Source: Inquilinus sp042743185 (GTDB lineage Bacteria; Pseudomonadota; Alphaproteobacteria; DSM-16000; Inquilinaceae). From it: a DNA stretch of 64,000 nt. Location: NCBI RefSeq assembly GCF_042743185.1, contig NZ_JBHYMS010000001.1:124001-188000 (forward strand), in the 5' to 3' direction. This document shows, piece by piece, positions 32,930 to 41,497 of this stretch. Every line of letters starts with the position of its first letter. The stretch's first letter is position 1. The notes under the pieces were generated by a model. That model was not told where the DNA came from and searched no databases. It saw only the letters and a list, made by a program, of their open reading frames with translations. The position numbers were made by a program, and so were the translations under genes.

Positions 32930-34383
32930 TTCCCGGTCCGGGTGATCGAGATCATCTTGAGTTCGGTCATCGCCTCGAGCGTGTGGCGGCCGCCGAGCCG
33001 GCCGATGCCGCTGCGGGTGCCGGAGCCGCCGCCGAAAGGCAGGTGCAGCTCCCAATACGTGCTGCCGGCATTGACGTTGACGATGCCGGCCGGGATCGCC
33101 TCGCCGAAGCGCAGCGCCCGGTCCATGTCGGCGGTGAACACGCCGACGCTGAGGCCGTGCTCGGTGTCCAGCGCCAGGTCCAGCGCCTCTTCATCGTCGT
33201 CGAAGGCCACGACCGGGACCACCGGGCCGAACGTCTCCTCGCGGTTGATCTTCATCTCGCGGGTGACGCCGGTGATCACGGTCGGCTCGAAGAACAGCTC
33301 GCTGCCGAGGTCCGGCCGCGGTCGGCCCCCGGCCAGCACCGTGGCGCCGCGGGCGACGGCGTCCTCGACATGCTCGCGCACCTTGGCCGCGACCTTGGGG
33401 TTGTTGAGCGGCCCCATGGTCGTGCCCTGCTGCAGTGGGTCGCCCAGCTTGTGCGCCCGGGCGTGCTCGACCAGCCGCTGCGCCAGCGGCTCGACGATGC
33501 TGCGATGGGCCAGGACCCGGCCGGTGGCGGCGCAGACCTGGCCGGCGTTGAAGAAGGCGCCGCCGGCGGCGGCCGCGGCAGCGCGGTCGAGATCGGCATC
33601 CGCGAACACCAGCACCGGCCCGTTGCCGCCGAGCTCCAGCAGCATCGGCTTGCCGGCACCGCGCTCGGCGATGCGCTGGCCGGTGGCCGGGCTGCCGGTG
33701 AAGCCGATGCCGTTGGTGTCGGGATGGGCGACGATCTCGTCGCCGACCACCGCCCCCTCCCCGATCACCAGGTTGACCACGCCCGGCGGCAGCCCTGCCG
33801 CCTCGATCGCGCGCATCAGCTCGACCGCCGCCATCGAGGTGGTCGGCGCCGGCACCCAGACGATGGCATTGCCGGTGGCGATGCCGGGCGCCAGGTATTC
33901 GACCGGGATGTTGACCGGAAAGTTCCAGGGCGTGATCACGGCGTAGACGCCGCGCGGCTGACGCAGGGTCAGCACCAGCTTGCTCGGGTCCTCCGCCGGC
34001 AGCGTCTCGCCGCCCAGCTGCTTGACCAGCTCGGCCGCCAGCCGGAACCCGTCCGCCGCCTTGCCGACCTCGCCCTGCGCCTCCTTGAACGGCTTGCCCT
34101 GCTCCAGGCTCAGGGTGCGGGCGATGCGGTCGCGGGCGCCGTCGATCTGGGCAGCGATGGCGAGGCAGGCGCGCGCCCGCTCCCACACCGGCGTCGCGGC
34201 CCAGCCGGGCTGCGCCTGGCGCGCGGCGGCGATGGCGCGCCGCGCGGTCTCGCGGCTGCTGCGCGGCAGCCGGCCGATCGGCTCGCCGGTCGCCGGGTTG
34301 GTCGCCGGCATCGTCTCCGGCTCGGTTTCCCAGCGCCCGCCGATGTGGTTGGCGAAGGTCTCGATGTCGTCGCGCTGCATCAT
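32926..34383 (-). CDS. NAD(P)-dependent aldehyde dehydrogenase
   Basis: A 485-residue ALDH. The cofactor segment is VITPWNFPVNIP (N154), the general base is E250 in MLLELGGNGP, and the catalytic cysteine is C284 in NAGQVCAATGRV. The usual KPAE motif that contacts the NAD(P) phosphates is replaced by VWVPAP (residues 175-180), so the conserved lysine is missing; cofactor binding may be altered. Start codon is the tandem ATG at 34383, after GGAAGGAACGG, overlapping the metallohydrolase stop. It probably oxidises the aldehyde made by the GMC dehydrogenase. Confidence 0.93.
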   Translation of the reverse strand: MMQRDDIETFANHIGGRWETEPETMPATNPATGEPIGRLPRSSRETARRAIAAARQAQPGWAATPVWERARACLAIAAQIDGARDRIARTLSLEQGKPFKEAQGEVGKAADGFRLAAELVKQLGGETLPAEDPSKLVLTLRQPRGVYAVITPWNFPVNIPVEYLAPGIATGNAIVWVPAPTTSMAAVELMRAIEAAGLPPGVVNLVIGEGAVVGDEIVAHPDTNGIGFTGSPATGQRIAERGAGKPMLLELGGNGPVLVFADADLDRAAAAAAGGAFFNAGQVCAATGRVLAHRSIVEPLAQRLVEHARAHKLGDPLQQGTTMGPLNNPKVAAKVREHVEDAVARGATVLAGGRPRPDLGSELFFEPTVITGVTREMKINREETFGPVVPVVAFDDDEEALDLALDTEHGLSVGVFTADMDRALRFGEAIPAGIVNVNAGSTYWELHLPFGGGSGTRSGIGRLGGRHTLEAMTELKMISITRTGK

Positions 34384-35528
34384 TCCGTTCCTTCCGCCGG
34401 GTGCCACCAGCGCCCGTTGACCACGACGCCCTCGGCGAAGATCCGCCAGTCGGCGGTGACGACCTCGCCGCGCACATCCTCCAGCGGGAAGGCGCCGTCC
34501 TTGAGCGACAGGATGCTGGCGTCGCCGACGCTGCCGGTCTTGAACGTGCCGAGCTCCGGCCGGTTCAGCGCCTTGGCGGCGTTGACCGTCGAGGCCGCGA
34601 TCACCTCGTCCAGCGGCATGCCGAGCTCCAGGAACTTCGACAGCGTCGTCACCTGGTCGTATGCCGGGCCGTTGATGCACAGCGCATGCACGTCGGAGGA
34701 GATGGTGTCCGGCTTGAAGCCCCGGGCCAGCATCGTCCGCGCGGTCTTCCAGCCGAACGATCCCTTGCCGTGGCCGATGTCGAACAGCACGCCGCGCTCG
34801 CGCGCCGCCAGCACCTCCGGCTTGATCCGGCCGTCGCGGGTGACCGGCGAATTCGGGAAGGGGCGGAAGCAGTGGGTCAGCACATCGCCCGGCCGCAGCC
34901 GGTCCACCACCGCCTCGTAGGAGGGCGGCGGCTCGTCGATATGGACCATCAGCGGCAGGCCGGTCTCGTCCGCCACCTGCAGCGCGACGTCCAGCGGGGC
35001 GATGCCGGCCGGGCCGCTGGCGATGCGGCCGATCCGCACCTTGATGCCGATGATGACGTCGCGGTTGGCCTCCGCCACCTCGACCGCGTCGCGCGCGGCC
35101 ATCAGCCGGATGTCGTGGCTTTCCCCCACCATCACCCGCTCCGAGAAGGCGAAGATGCCGGCGAAGGAGACATGCAGATAGACCAGGATGCGGATCTGGC
35201 TCGGCTCGATCACATGCTTGCGGAAGCCGGGGAAGTTGCCGGGCCCGGCGCTGCCGGTGTCGACGCAGGTGGTGACCGCGCTCCGCCGCGCGAAGTCCTC
35301 GGCGTCGATGCCGAGCGAGGTGCCGCCCCAATAGACATGGGTGTGCAGGTCGATCAGCCCCGGCGTCACGATCAGGCCGGACACGTCGCGGACGGCGCCG
35401 CCGCCAGGGTCCAGCCCGGCGCCGATCGCCGCCACCCTGCCGCCGGCGAAGGCGACGTCGGCGACGCGGTCGATGCCCTGCGACGGGTCGATCACCCGAC
35501 CATTCCGGAGCACGAGATCGAAGGCCAT
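34380..35528 (-). CDS. amidohydrolase/deacetylase family metallohydrolase
   Basis: A 382-residue amidohydrolase-superfamily barrel. Metal ligands H62 and H64 lie in LIDLHTHVYWGG, the carbamylated lysine is probably K163 in IIGIKVRIG, and the later His and Asp lie in HIDEPP, THCF and SSDVHALC. Members of this branch cleave N-acyl or cyclic amide bonds and are often near D-amino-acid or amino-sugar genes. I chose the ATG at 35528, about 10 nt after GGAAG; a GTG at 35537 lies too close to it. It links the importer to the dehydrogenases in this operon. Substrate unknown. Confidence 0.88.
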   Translation of the reverse strand: MAFDLVLRNGRVIDPSQGIDRVADVAFAGGRVAAIGAGLDPGGGAVRDVSGLIVTPGLIDLHTHVYWGGTSLGIDAEDFARRSAVTTCVDTGSAGPGNFPGFRKHVIEPSQIRILVYLHVSFAGIFAFSERVMVGESHDIRLMAARDAVEVAEANRDVIIGIKVRIGRIASGPAGIAPLDVALQVADETGLPLMVHIDEPPPSYEAVVDRLRPGDVLTHCFRPFPNSPVTRDGRIKPEVLAARERGVLFDIGHGKGSFGWKTARTMLARGFKPDTISSDVHALCINGPAYDQVTTLSKFLELGMPLDEVIAASTVNAAKALNRPELGTFKTGSVGDASILSLKDGAFPLEDVRGEVVTADWRIFAEGVVVNGRWWHPAEGTE

Positions 35529-35551
35529 GGGATGCACGCTTCCTTGTGGGA

Positions 35552-36568
35552 TCAGACCCGGGCGCCGCTGGCGCGGTCGAACAGGTGGATGCTGCGGTCG
35601 GCGGCGGTCAGGGTCAGGCTGGCGCCGGGACGCAAGGCCCCGGGGTCGCCGCAGGTGGCCTTGACCATCCGGTCGCCGACCAGCACGTCGAGGAAATGGA
35701 TCGGCCCGGCGGGCTCGATCAGCGCCAGCTCGCCGGTCAGGGACAGCGCCCCGTCCTCCGGCCCGGCCGACGGCGTCAAATCATGCGGGCGAATGCCGAC
35801 CACCCGGCTGTCGTCCTGGCCGCCGGAGACGGCGGAGCCGGGCAGGAAGTTCATCTGCGGGCTGCCGATGAAGCCGGCGACGAACTGGTTGGCGGGCTCG
35901 CGATACACCGCCATCGGGTCGGCGAATTGCTGCAGCACGCCGTCATGCATCACGGCGATCCGGTCCGACAGGACCATCGCCTCCTCCTGGTCATGGGTGA
36001 CGAAGATGGTCGTCACCGCCAGCTCGCGCTGCAGGCGCTTGATCTCGGTCCGCATCCGTACCCGCAGGCTGGCGTCGAGATTGGACAGCGGCTCGTCCAT
36101 CAAGAGCGCCGCCGGGTTGCGGACGATGGCGCGCCCGACCGCGACGCGCTGGCGCTGGCCGCCGGACAGCTCGGCCGGCGACCGGTCCAGCAGTTCCTCC
36201 AGCCCCAACAGCTCCGCCGCCCAGGCGACCTGGCGCTTGATGGCATCGGCCCCGACCCGCTGCTGGCGCAGCGGGAAGGCCATGTTGTCCCGCACCGCCA
36301 TGTGCGGGTATAGCGCGTAGTCCTGGAACACCAGGGCGATGTTGCGGTCGCGCGGCGCCAGGCCGCTGATGTCGCGGCCGTCGAACAGGATGCTGCCGGT
36401 CGAGATCTCCTCCAGCCCGGCGATGCAGTACAGCAGCGTGCTCTTGCCGCAGCCGGAGGGGCCGAGGAAGGAGATGAACTCGCCGTCGGCGATGTCGAGG
36501 TCGAGCCCCTTCAGCACCCGGTGCTGGGCGTAGCTCTTGGACACGGCGCGGATGTTGATCGAGGTCAT
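35552..36568 (-). CDS. carbohydrate ABC transporter ATPase (MalK/UgpC type)
   Basis: A 338-residue ABC ATPase of the MalK/UgpC group. Walker A is GPSGCGKST, signature SAELSGGQRQRVAVGRA, Walker B LLMDEPLSNLD, H-loop VTHDQEEA. A C-terminal TOBE/regulatory domain follows (VGIRPHDLTPSAG). The start follows GGGAGG. It powers the fused permease encoded just upstream, 14 bp away. Confidence 0.94.
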   Translation of the reverse strand: MTSINIRAVSKSYAQHRVLKGLDLDIADGEFISFLGPSGCGKSTLLYCIAGLEEISTGSILFDGRDISGLAPRDRNIALVFQDYALYPHMAVRDNMAFPLRQQRVGADAIKRQVAWAAELLGLEELLDRSPAELSGGQRQRVAVGRAIVRNPAALLMDEPLSNLDASLRVRMRTEIKRLQRELAVTTIFVTHDQEEAMVLSDRIAVMHDGVLQQFADPMAVYREPANQFVAGFIGSPQMNFLPGSAVSGGQDDSRVVGIRPHDLTPSAGPEDGALSLTGELALIEPAGPIHFLDVLVGDRMVKATCGDPGALRPGASLTLTAADRSIHLFDRASGARV

Positions 36569-36582
36569 GCGGGCCTCCCGGC

Positions 36583-38487
36583 TCAGCCCTTGACGGCGCC
36601 GGAGAGCGCGCCCTGGACGAGGTAGCGTTGGAACAGGAAGGCGACGAGCACCGGCGGCGCGATCGACAGCACGCTGGCGGCGAACATCGGCCCGTATTCG
36701 TAGAAGCGCGCCTGGCTGAGGAAGCCGGACAGCACCACCGGGATGGTTTGCGCCTTCGGCGTCGAGGTCAGGATCAGCGCGAACAGGAACTCGTTCCAGC
36801 TGACCAGGAAGCAGAAGATCGCGGCGGCGATGATGCCCGGCCGGGCGACTGGCAGCAGGATCTTCCACAGCATCTTCAGCCGCGAGCAGCCGTCGATCAG
36901 CGCCGCCCGGTCCAGGCTGACGGGGATGCCCTCGAAATAGCTCTTCATCATCCAGGCGCTGAGCGGCAGCAGGATGCTGCTGTAGGCGATCACCAGCCCG
37001 GTGCGGGTGTCGATCAGCCCAAGCGTTCGGAAGATCACGAAGAAGGGTAGCACCAGCGTCAGCGCCGGGGTCATCCGGGTCAGCAGCAGGCCCCACAGGC
37101 TGATCCGGAAGAACCGGGCCTTGCCGTGTCGGGCGAAGGCGTAGCCGGCCAGCGTGCCCAGGGCGACGCTGATCGTCACCACCACCACGCCGACGATGAA
37201 GCTGTTCAGCAGCGACAGCGGCACCCGCTTGGCCTGGACGCTGGTCTCGTTGCCGGCCGCCAGCTCCGGCGCCAGCACCGCGGTGAAGTTCTGCAACGTG
37301 AAGCCGCTGGGCACCATGGTGGGCGGCGTCCGGATCAGGTCCGAGGCCGGGGTGATGCTCATCAGCACCAGGGCGATCACCGGCAGCGCCGACCACAGGA
37401 AGATCAGCAACGCGGCGACGGTGAAACCGAAGCGGGCCAGCGCGGCCTCGACCGGTCGGGGTAGCCGCGCCCGCGGCCGGTAGCGCGGCAGCGTCACCAT
37501 GGCGTGGCTCCGGCCGGCACCGACCCGGCCGCTGTCCGGGACGATGCTGTTGAAGGCCTTGGCCACCCGGCTCTGCCGCGGCCCGAGCACCAGGAAATAG
37601 AGGATCGCCAGGACGAAGCTGAGGATGGTGAGGCCGTACAGGATCGCCGCCCCTTCCCCGAACTTCAGGAACTGGAAGGAATAGAGATAGCCGAGCCAGG
37701 CGAAAACCGTGGTGGCGGCGCCCGGGCCCCCGCGGGTCATGATCCACAGGATGTCGAAGGCCATCAGCGAGTTGATCGTGGCGATGATGGCGATGAACAG
37801 CAGGTTCGGCTTCAGCCAGGGCAGCGTGATGGCGAAGAAGCGGGCGACCGGCCCGGCGCCGTCCAGCATCGCCGCCCGGTGCAGGTTCCCCGGCATCGAC
37901 TGCAGCCCGGCCAGCAGCAGCAGGGCCGTCAGCGGTGCCTGGTTCCAGACCTGGGTCAGGGCGACCAGGTTGAGCGCGCGGAAGCCGTCGCCGAGCCAGG
38001 GCATGGCCAGGAAGCCGAGGCCGAGATCGTTGAGCAGCCCGTTCAGCGCGCCGTAATCGCCGGCATAGACGAAGGACCAGAGCACGCCGACCGAGACCGG
38101 CGCCATGGCCCAGGGCACCAGCATGACGCTGCGCAGGAAGCCGCGCCCGGCGAAGCGCTCGTTCAGGACCAGCGCCATGGCCATGCCGATCACGGTGGTG
38201 CCGATCACCGAGAAACCGGCGAAATACCCGGTCCGGCCCAGCGCGGCCCAGAACTCGGCGTTGCCGAGCATGCCGGCATAGTTGTCGAGCCCGACGAAGA
38301 TCCAGCGTTTGGTGATCGGGTTGGTGCGGTGAAGGCTGAGATACAGGCTGTAGGCCAGCGGCAGGCCGACGACGGCGATCACGATCGCCAGGGTCGGCGC
38401 CACCGCGCCATAGGCGAAGCCCGGGATCCGGCCGATGCGGCGGCGCGGGCGGGTGATGGCAGCTGCTTGCGGAATGGTGATCGTCAC
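36583..38487 (-). CDS. fused MalF-MalG-type ABC permease
   Basis: A 634-residue protein in which two permease domains that are usually separate are joined. The first half (about residues 30-310) ends in a MalF-like EAA loop around 204-227 (HRAAMLDGAGPVARFFAITLPWLKP). A hydrophilic linker (about 312-350) leads to a MalG-like half (about 350-634), whose EAA loop lies around 526-550 (DRAALIDGCSRLKMLWKILLPVARP). No stop or frameshift separates them; an internal Met at 330 marks where a separate MalG gene would begin. The GTG start at 38487 follows GAGGGG. Confidence 0.93.
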   Translation of the reverse strand: MTITIPQAAAITRPRRRIGRIPGFAYGAVAPTLAIVIAVVGLPLAYSLYLSLHRTNPITKRWIFVGLDNYAGMLGNAEFWAALGRTGYFAGFSVIGTTVIGMAMALVLNERFAGRGFLRSVMLVPWAMAPVSVGVLWSFVYAGDYGALNGLLNDLGLGFLAMPWLGDGFRALNLVALTQVWNQAPLTALLLLAGLQSMPGNLHRAAMLDGAGPVARFFAITLPWLKPNLLFIAIIATINSLMAFDILWIMTRGGPGAATTVFAWLGYLYSFQFLKFGEGAAILYGLTILSFVLAILYFLVLGPRQSRVAKAFNSIVPDSGRVGAGRSHAMVTLPRYRPRARLPRPVEAALARFGFTVAALLIFLWSALPVIALVLMSITPASDLIRTPPTMVPSGFTLQNFTAVLAPELAAGNETSVQAKRVPLSLLNSFIVGVVVVTISVALGTLAGYAFARHGKARFFRISLWGLLLTRMTPALTLVLPFFVIFRTLGLIDTRTGLVIAYSSILLPLSAWMMKSYFEGIPVSLDRAALIDGCSRLKMLWKILLPVARPGIIAAAIFCFLVSWNEFLFALILTSTPKAQTIPVVLSGFLSQARFYEYGPMFAASVLSIAPPVLVAFLFQRYLVQGALSGAVKG

Positions 38488-38524
38488 CGGGCCGCCCCTC
38501 CGACGAATGGCTCGCGAAGGACGA

Positions 38525-38541
38525 TCGCGGCAGGGCCGCGA
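38525..38541 (-). terminator. hairpin between binding-protein and permease genes
   Basis: TCGCGGC (38525-38531) and GCCGCGA (38535-38541) form a 7-base stem with a 3-base loop in the 70-bp spacer. No U-tract follows. Stems of this kind after binding-protein genes usually protect the upstream mRNA 3' end or cause partial termination, giving more binding protein than permease. Confidence 0.4.
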
Positions 38542-38557
38542 CCGCCGTTCCGGCTGG

Positions 38558-39871
38558 CTACTGGTACTGCTGCTTCAACTCGGCCACCTTCTTGCCGAGT
38601 TCGTCGACGATCTGGTCGGTCGACATGCTGCCGCGGATGTATTCCTGCACCCGCTGCATCATGAACAGGTCCCATTCCGGGAACCAGATCTGCTTGGCGA
38701 TGTCGCGGGAGGTGGCGAGCTCGAGCTGCTTGTTGGTGACGGCGAGGTCGCGCCACTTGCCGAAGCTGGCGACGACTTCCGGATCCGCCATCACCTCCTT
38801 GTAGGCGGAGCCGAGGCCGAATTCGAGCGCCCAGCGCTTGATCACATGGTACTGGCCGTCCTTGGACTTGCCGCCGAAGAAGCGCAGCAGGTTCCAGGTC
38901 CGTTCGACGTCGGTCGGCTGCGCCCCCATCATGTAGACGGCGGTCCAGGCGAAGGTCGATTTGGTCTTGCCCGGCATCAGGGCGTTCTTGACCTTGCCGG
39001 CCGCCTTCGAGAGCTTCGGATCGTTGGCGACCTTCTGGTCGTAGTCGTGCAGCACCATGAAGGTGTGGCGGCCGGTGGCGTAGCTGGGCACGCCCTCATT
39101 CGGCAGCGTCATGATGTCGGCCGCCACCAGCTGCTCCTTATACAGGGCCTGGTGCGTCTCCAGCACCTTGCGCAGGGCGGCGTCGTCGACGAAGTCGCTC
39201 TTCTCATCGAAGACGGGCGCGCCTTCGGCGTACCAGCAGGAGAAAATGCTCCACGACAGCTCCGGCCATTTCTGGCCCCAGGCGCTGTTGTAGGGCGCGT
39301 CCGAGACGCCGTCCTTCTTCAGCTTGCGGCAGGCGTCGAGCAGCGAATCCCAGCTGTCCGGCACCGCCAGGCCGGCCTTCTGCAGATGCTCCTCATTGTA
39401 GATGAAGGCGTTGTGCCCGGCGTAATAGGGCAGCCCGCCCAGCTTGCCGTTCGGCAGCGACATCGACTTGACGCTGACCGGAAACATCCCGGCCTTCATC
39501 TCGTCGACACCGTCCAGCCCCTCGAGGTCGCGGGTCCACTCCGCCGTGCACCAGCGGGCGATGTGGTCCTCCTCGGCATACAGCATGTCGATGCGCTGGC
39601 CGCCGGTCAGCTTGGTCTCGACCACCGGGTGGTAGTCGCCGGTCACCAGCTCGTAATTGACGTTCTCATCGTACAGCGACTTGAAGGTGTTGACGTTCTC
39701 TTCAACGATCTGCGGCTGGAACTGCCAGCCGATAAAACTCAGGGGTGTCGCCGGCGCGGCGTGGGCAAATCGGCCGCCGAGCCCCGTCAAGGCGGCGCCC
39801 GACCCCAGGGCGGCGCCCTGCAGCAGACGACGGCGGGACATCAGATAACGACCCAGCAGATCCTTATCCAT
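38558..39871 (-). CDS. ABC extracellular solute-binding protein (family 1)
   Basis: A 437-residue binding protein of SBP family 1, typical for sugars or polyols. The N-terminus MSRRRLLQGAALGSGAALTGLGGRFAHA has the twin-arginine pattern, so the Tat pathway is likely. The mature part has YAEEDHIARWCTAEWTRDL and GGLPYYAGHNAFIYNEEHLQKAGL. It is the first gene of the operon and is controlled by the divergent ROK regulator. The palindrome GTTTGTT-N9-AACAAAC sits about 78 bp upstream of its start. Its ligand is unknown. Confidence 0.92.
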   Translation of the reverse strand: MDKDLLGRYLMSRRRLLQGAALGSGAALTGLGGRFAHAAPATPLSFIGWQFQPQIVEENVNTFKSLYDENVNYELVTGDYHPVVETKLTGGQRIDMLYAEEDHIARWCTAEWTRDLEGLDGVDEMKAGMFPVSVKSMSLPNGKLGGLPYYAGHNAFIYNEEHLQKAGLAVPDSWDSLLDACRKLKKDGVSDAPYNSAWGQKWPELSWSIFSCWYAEGAPVFDEKSDFVDDAALRKVLETHQALYKEQLVAADIMTLPNEGVPSYATGRHTFMVLHDYDQKVANDPKLSKAAGKVKNALMPGKTKSTFAWTAVYMMGAQPTDVERTWNLLRFFGGKSKDGQYHVIKRWALEFGLGSAYKEVMADPEVVASFGKWRDLAVTNKQLELATSRDIAKQIWFPEWDLFMMQRVQEYIRGSMSTDQIVDELGKKVAELKQQYQ

Positions 39872-39948
39872 TCGCCTCTCCTGTGATTTTTCGGGCTTGC
39901 CTCCATCCAGCGTGGCTCATCGCCGGTACGGGCTCGCTTCATTGGTAT

Positions 39949-39971
39949 GTTTGTTCTAGCTCCAAACAAAC
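39949..39971. promoter_or_regulatory. perfect palindromic operator for the ROK regulator
   Basis: GTTTGTT (39949-39955) and AACAAAC (39965-39971) are exact reverse complements around a 9-bp spacer, in the 233-bp space between the SBP gene and the divergent ROK gene. Sites of the type TTTGTT-N-AACAAA are typical for ROK/XylR/NagC repressors. It is thus the best candidate operator for the repressor, controlling both directions. Confidence 0.6.
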
Positions 39972-40104
39972 TTGCCGTCAACGCGGAAGCCGTGCCAGAG
40001 AACGTGCAAACGGAGGACGGCGCGAGGATCGTTCCGCACCACGCGCCGCCGCCGATAGACTGTCGGGAGGCCGGGCCCTGCCCGCGCCCTTGGAAGAGCA
40101 GGAT

Positions 40105-41373
40105 ATGCCGACTGGAAAGAGGTCAGGCCGGGTGATCGGCGCCGCCGACGAGGCCGCCCCGCCGTCGCAGGGCGCGCCGGCCGAAGGTGTGAAACCAAGG
40201 CCCCCGTCCTTGCTGTCCCCATCCAGGATGGGCGACCTCAACCGCGGCCGCCTGCTGCAGTCGCTGTTCGACCTCGGCCCGACCAGCCGTGCCGGCCTGG
40301 CCCGCCACATCGGCGTCAACCGCGCCACCATCACCGGCATCGTCCAGCCGCTGATCGACGACGGCATCCTGGTGGAGGGCGAGCCCGCCTCCTCGGGCGG
40401 CGCCGGCGGCAAGCCGGCCCGGCCGCTGCAGTTCTCGCGCAATGCGCCGCAGATCGGGGCGGTCGACCTGCGGCACGGCTCGGTGCGAACCGCGCTGGTG
40501 TCCTGGACCGGCGAGATCACGGCCGTCGAACGCGAGGATTTTCCCACGGAGGCCGGGGATCCCAGGGCCATGGCGGCCATCCTCGCCAGCCTGTCGCGCA
40601 CCCTGTCGGCGGCCCGGCAGCCGCCGCTCGGCATCGGCGTCGGCGCCACCGGCATGATCGACACGGACCGCGGCGTCATCGTCAAGGTCAACCTGGCGCC
40701 GGTCCTGTCCGGCCTCGGCCTCGGCGCGGCGCTTGAGGAGCAGACGGGCCTGCCGGTCTATCTCGACCATCACCCGCGGGCGCTGCTGCTGGCCGACCGC
40801 TGGTTCGGCATCGGCCGCAGCCTGCGCACTTTCGCGGTCCTGTACCTGTCCGACGTGATCGGCGGCGCCCTGCAACTGGACGGGCACCTGCAGAGCGGGC
40901 CGGCCGGCGCGGGCGGCGAGCTGGGCCACACCTTCGTCCAGATCGACGGCGAGGTCTGCGCCTGCGGCCGCCGCGGCTGCTGGGAGACGGTGGCGACCAT
41001 CGGCTGGCTGCGCCGCCAGGCACAGGCCGCCGGCCTGCCCGGGGCCGAGGAGATGACCCCTGCCCTGCTGGCCGGGCTGGCCGAGACAGGCTCCGAGGCG
41101 GCGGAGCGGCTGCTGGACCTCTACGCCCGCAACATCGCGGTCGGCATCGCCAACCTGCAGCAGACCCTGGCGCCCAACCACTTCGTGCTGCATGGCGAGG
41201 TGGTCGAGGCCGGGGAACGGCTGCGGGCCGCGATCGAGGCACATGTCGGCCTGCTGGTGCCGCCGCGGCCCGGCAGCGAGCCCCGCGTCCTCCTGACCGA
41301 CCAGAGAGGCCTCGCCACGCTGCGCGGGGCGGCGGGCATCGTGCTGTCACGCCGGCTTCAGTTCCAGCTGTAG
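40105..41373 (+). CDS. ROK-family transcriptional repressor (NagC/XylR type)
   Basis: A 422-residue ROK regulator. The MarR-like winged helix covers about residues 40-95 (NRGRLLQSLFDLGPTSRAGLARHIGVNRATITGIVQPLIDDGIL). The ROK kinase-like domain follows with the zinc motif CACGRRGC in EVCACGRRGCWET. The ROK fold binds sugars, although kinase activity is usually lost in regulators. I chose ATG 40105 because GGAAGAG precedes it; upstream frames read through non-coding sequence. It is divergent from the SBP-permease operon and has a palindromic operator between. Confidence 0.92.
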   Translation: MPTGKRSGRVIGAADEAAPPSQGAPAEGVKPRPPSLLSPSRMGDLNRGRLLQSLFDLGPTSRAGLARHIGVNRATITGIVQPLIDDGILVEGEPASSGGAGGKPARPLQFSRNAPQIGAVDLRHGSVRTALVSWTGEITAVEREDFPTEAGDPRAMAAILASLSRTLSAARQPPLGIGVGATGMIDTDRGVIVKVNLAPVLSGLGLGAALEEQTGLPVYLDHHPRALLLADRWFGIGRSLRTFAVLYLSDVIGGALQLDGHLQSGPAGAGGELGHTFVQIDGEVCACGRRGCWETVATIGWLRRQAQAAGLPGAEEMTPALLAGLAETGSEAAERLLDLYARNIAVGIANLQQTLAPNHFVLHGEVVEAGERLRAAIEAHVGLLVPPRPGSEPRVLLTDQRGLATLRGAAGIVLSRRLQFQL

Positions 41374-41478
41374 CATCGGGCGGCCGGCCGACTCGATGCC
41401 CTCCCGGAACATCGGGCTGCCCGAACGGAGCTTCTTCGAGCCGGCAGTACGGACCGACTCGCGCTATCGTTGCAGCCG

Positions 41479-41494
41479 GCCTGCAGATGCAGGC
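41479..41494. terminator. 16-bp palindrome at convergent gene ends
   Basis: GCCTGCA-GA-TGCAGGC is a perfect palindrome, located between the 3' end of the ROK gene and the 3' end of the Gfo/Idh gene, which converge. It could act as a bidirectional stem, but no U-tract follows, so the termination role is uncertain. Confidence 0.3.
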
Positions 41495-41497
41495 GCC

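Noticed and set aside
37441..37540. Possible frameshift separating two permease genes
   Set aside because: The frame is continuous through the linker and both flanks read naturally, so I treat it as a true fusion, subject to resequencing.
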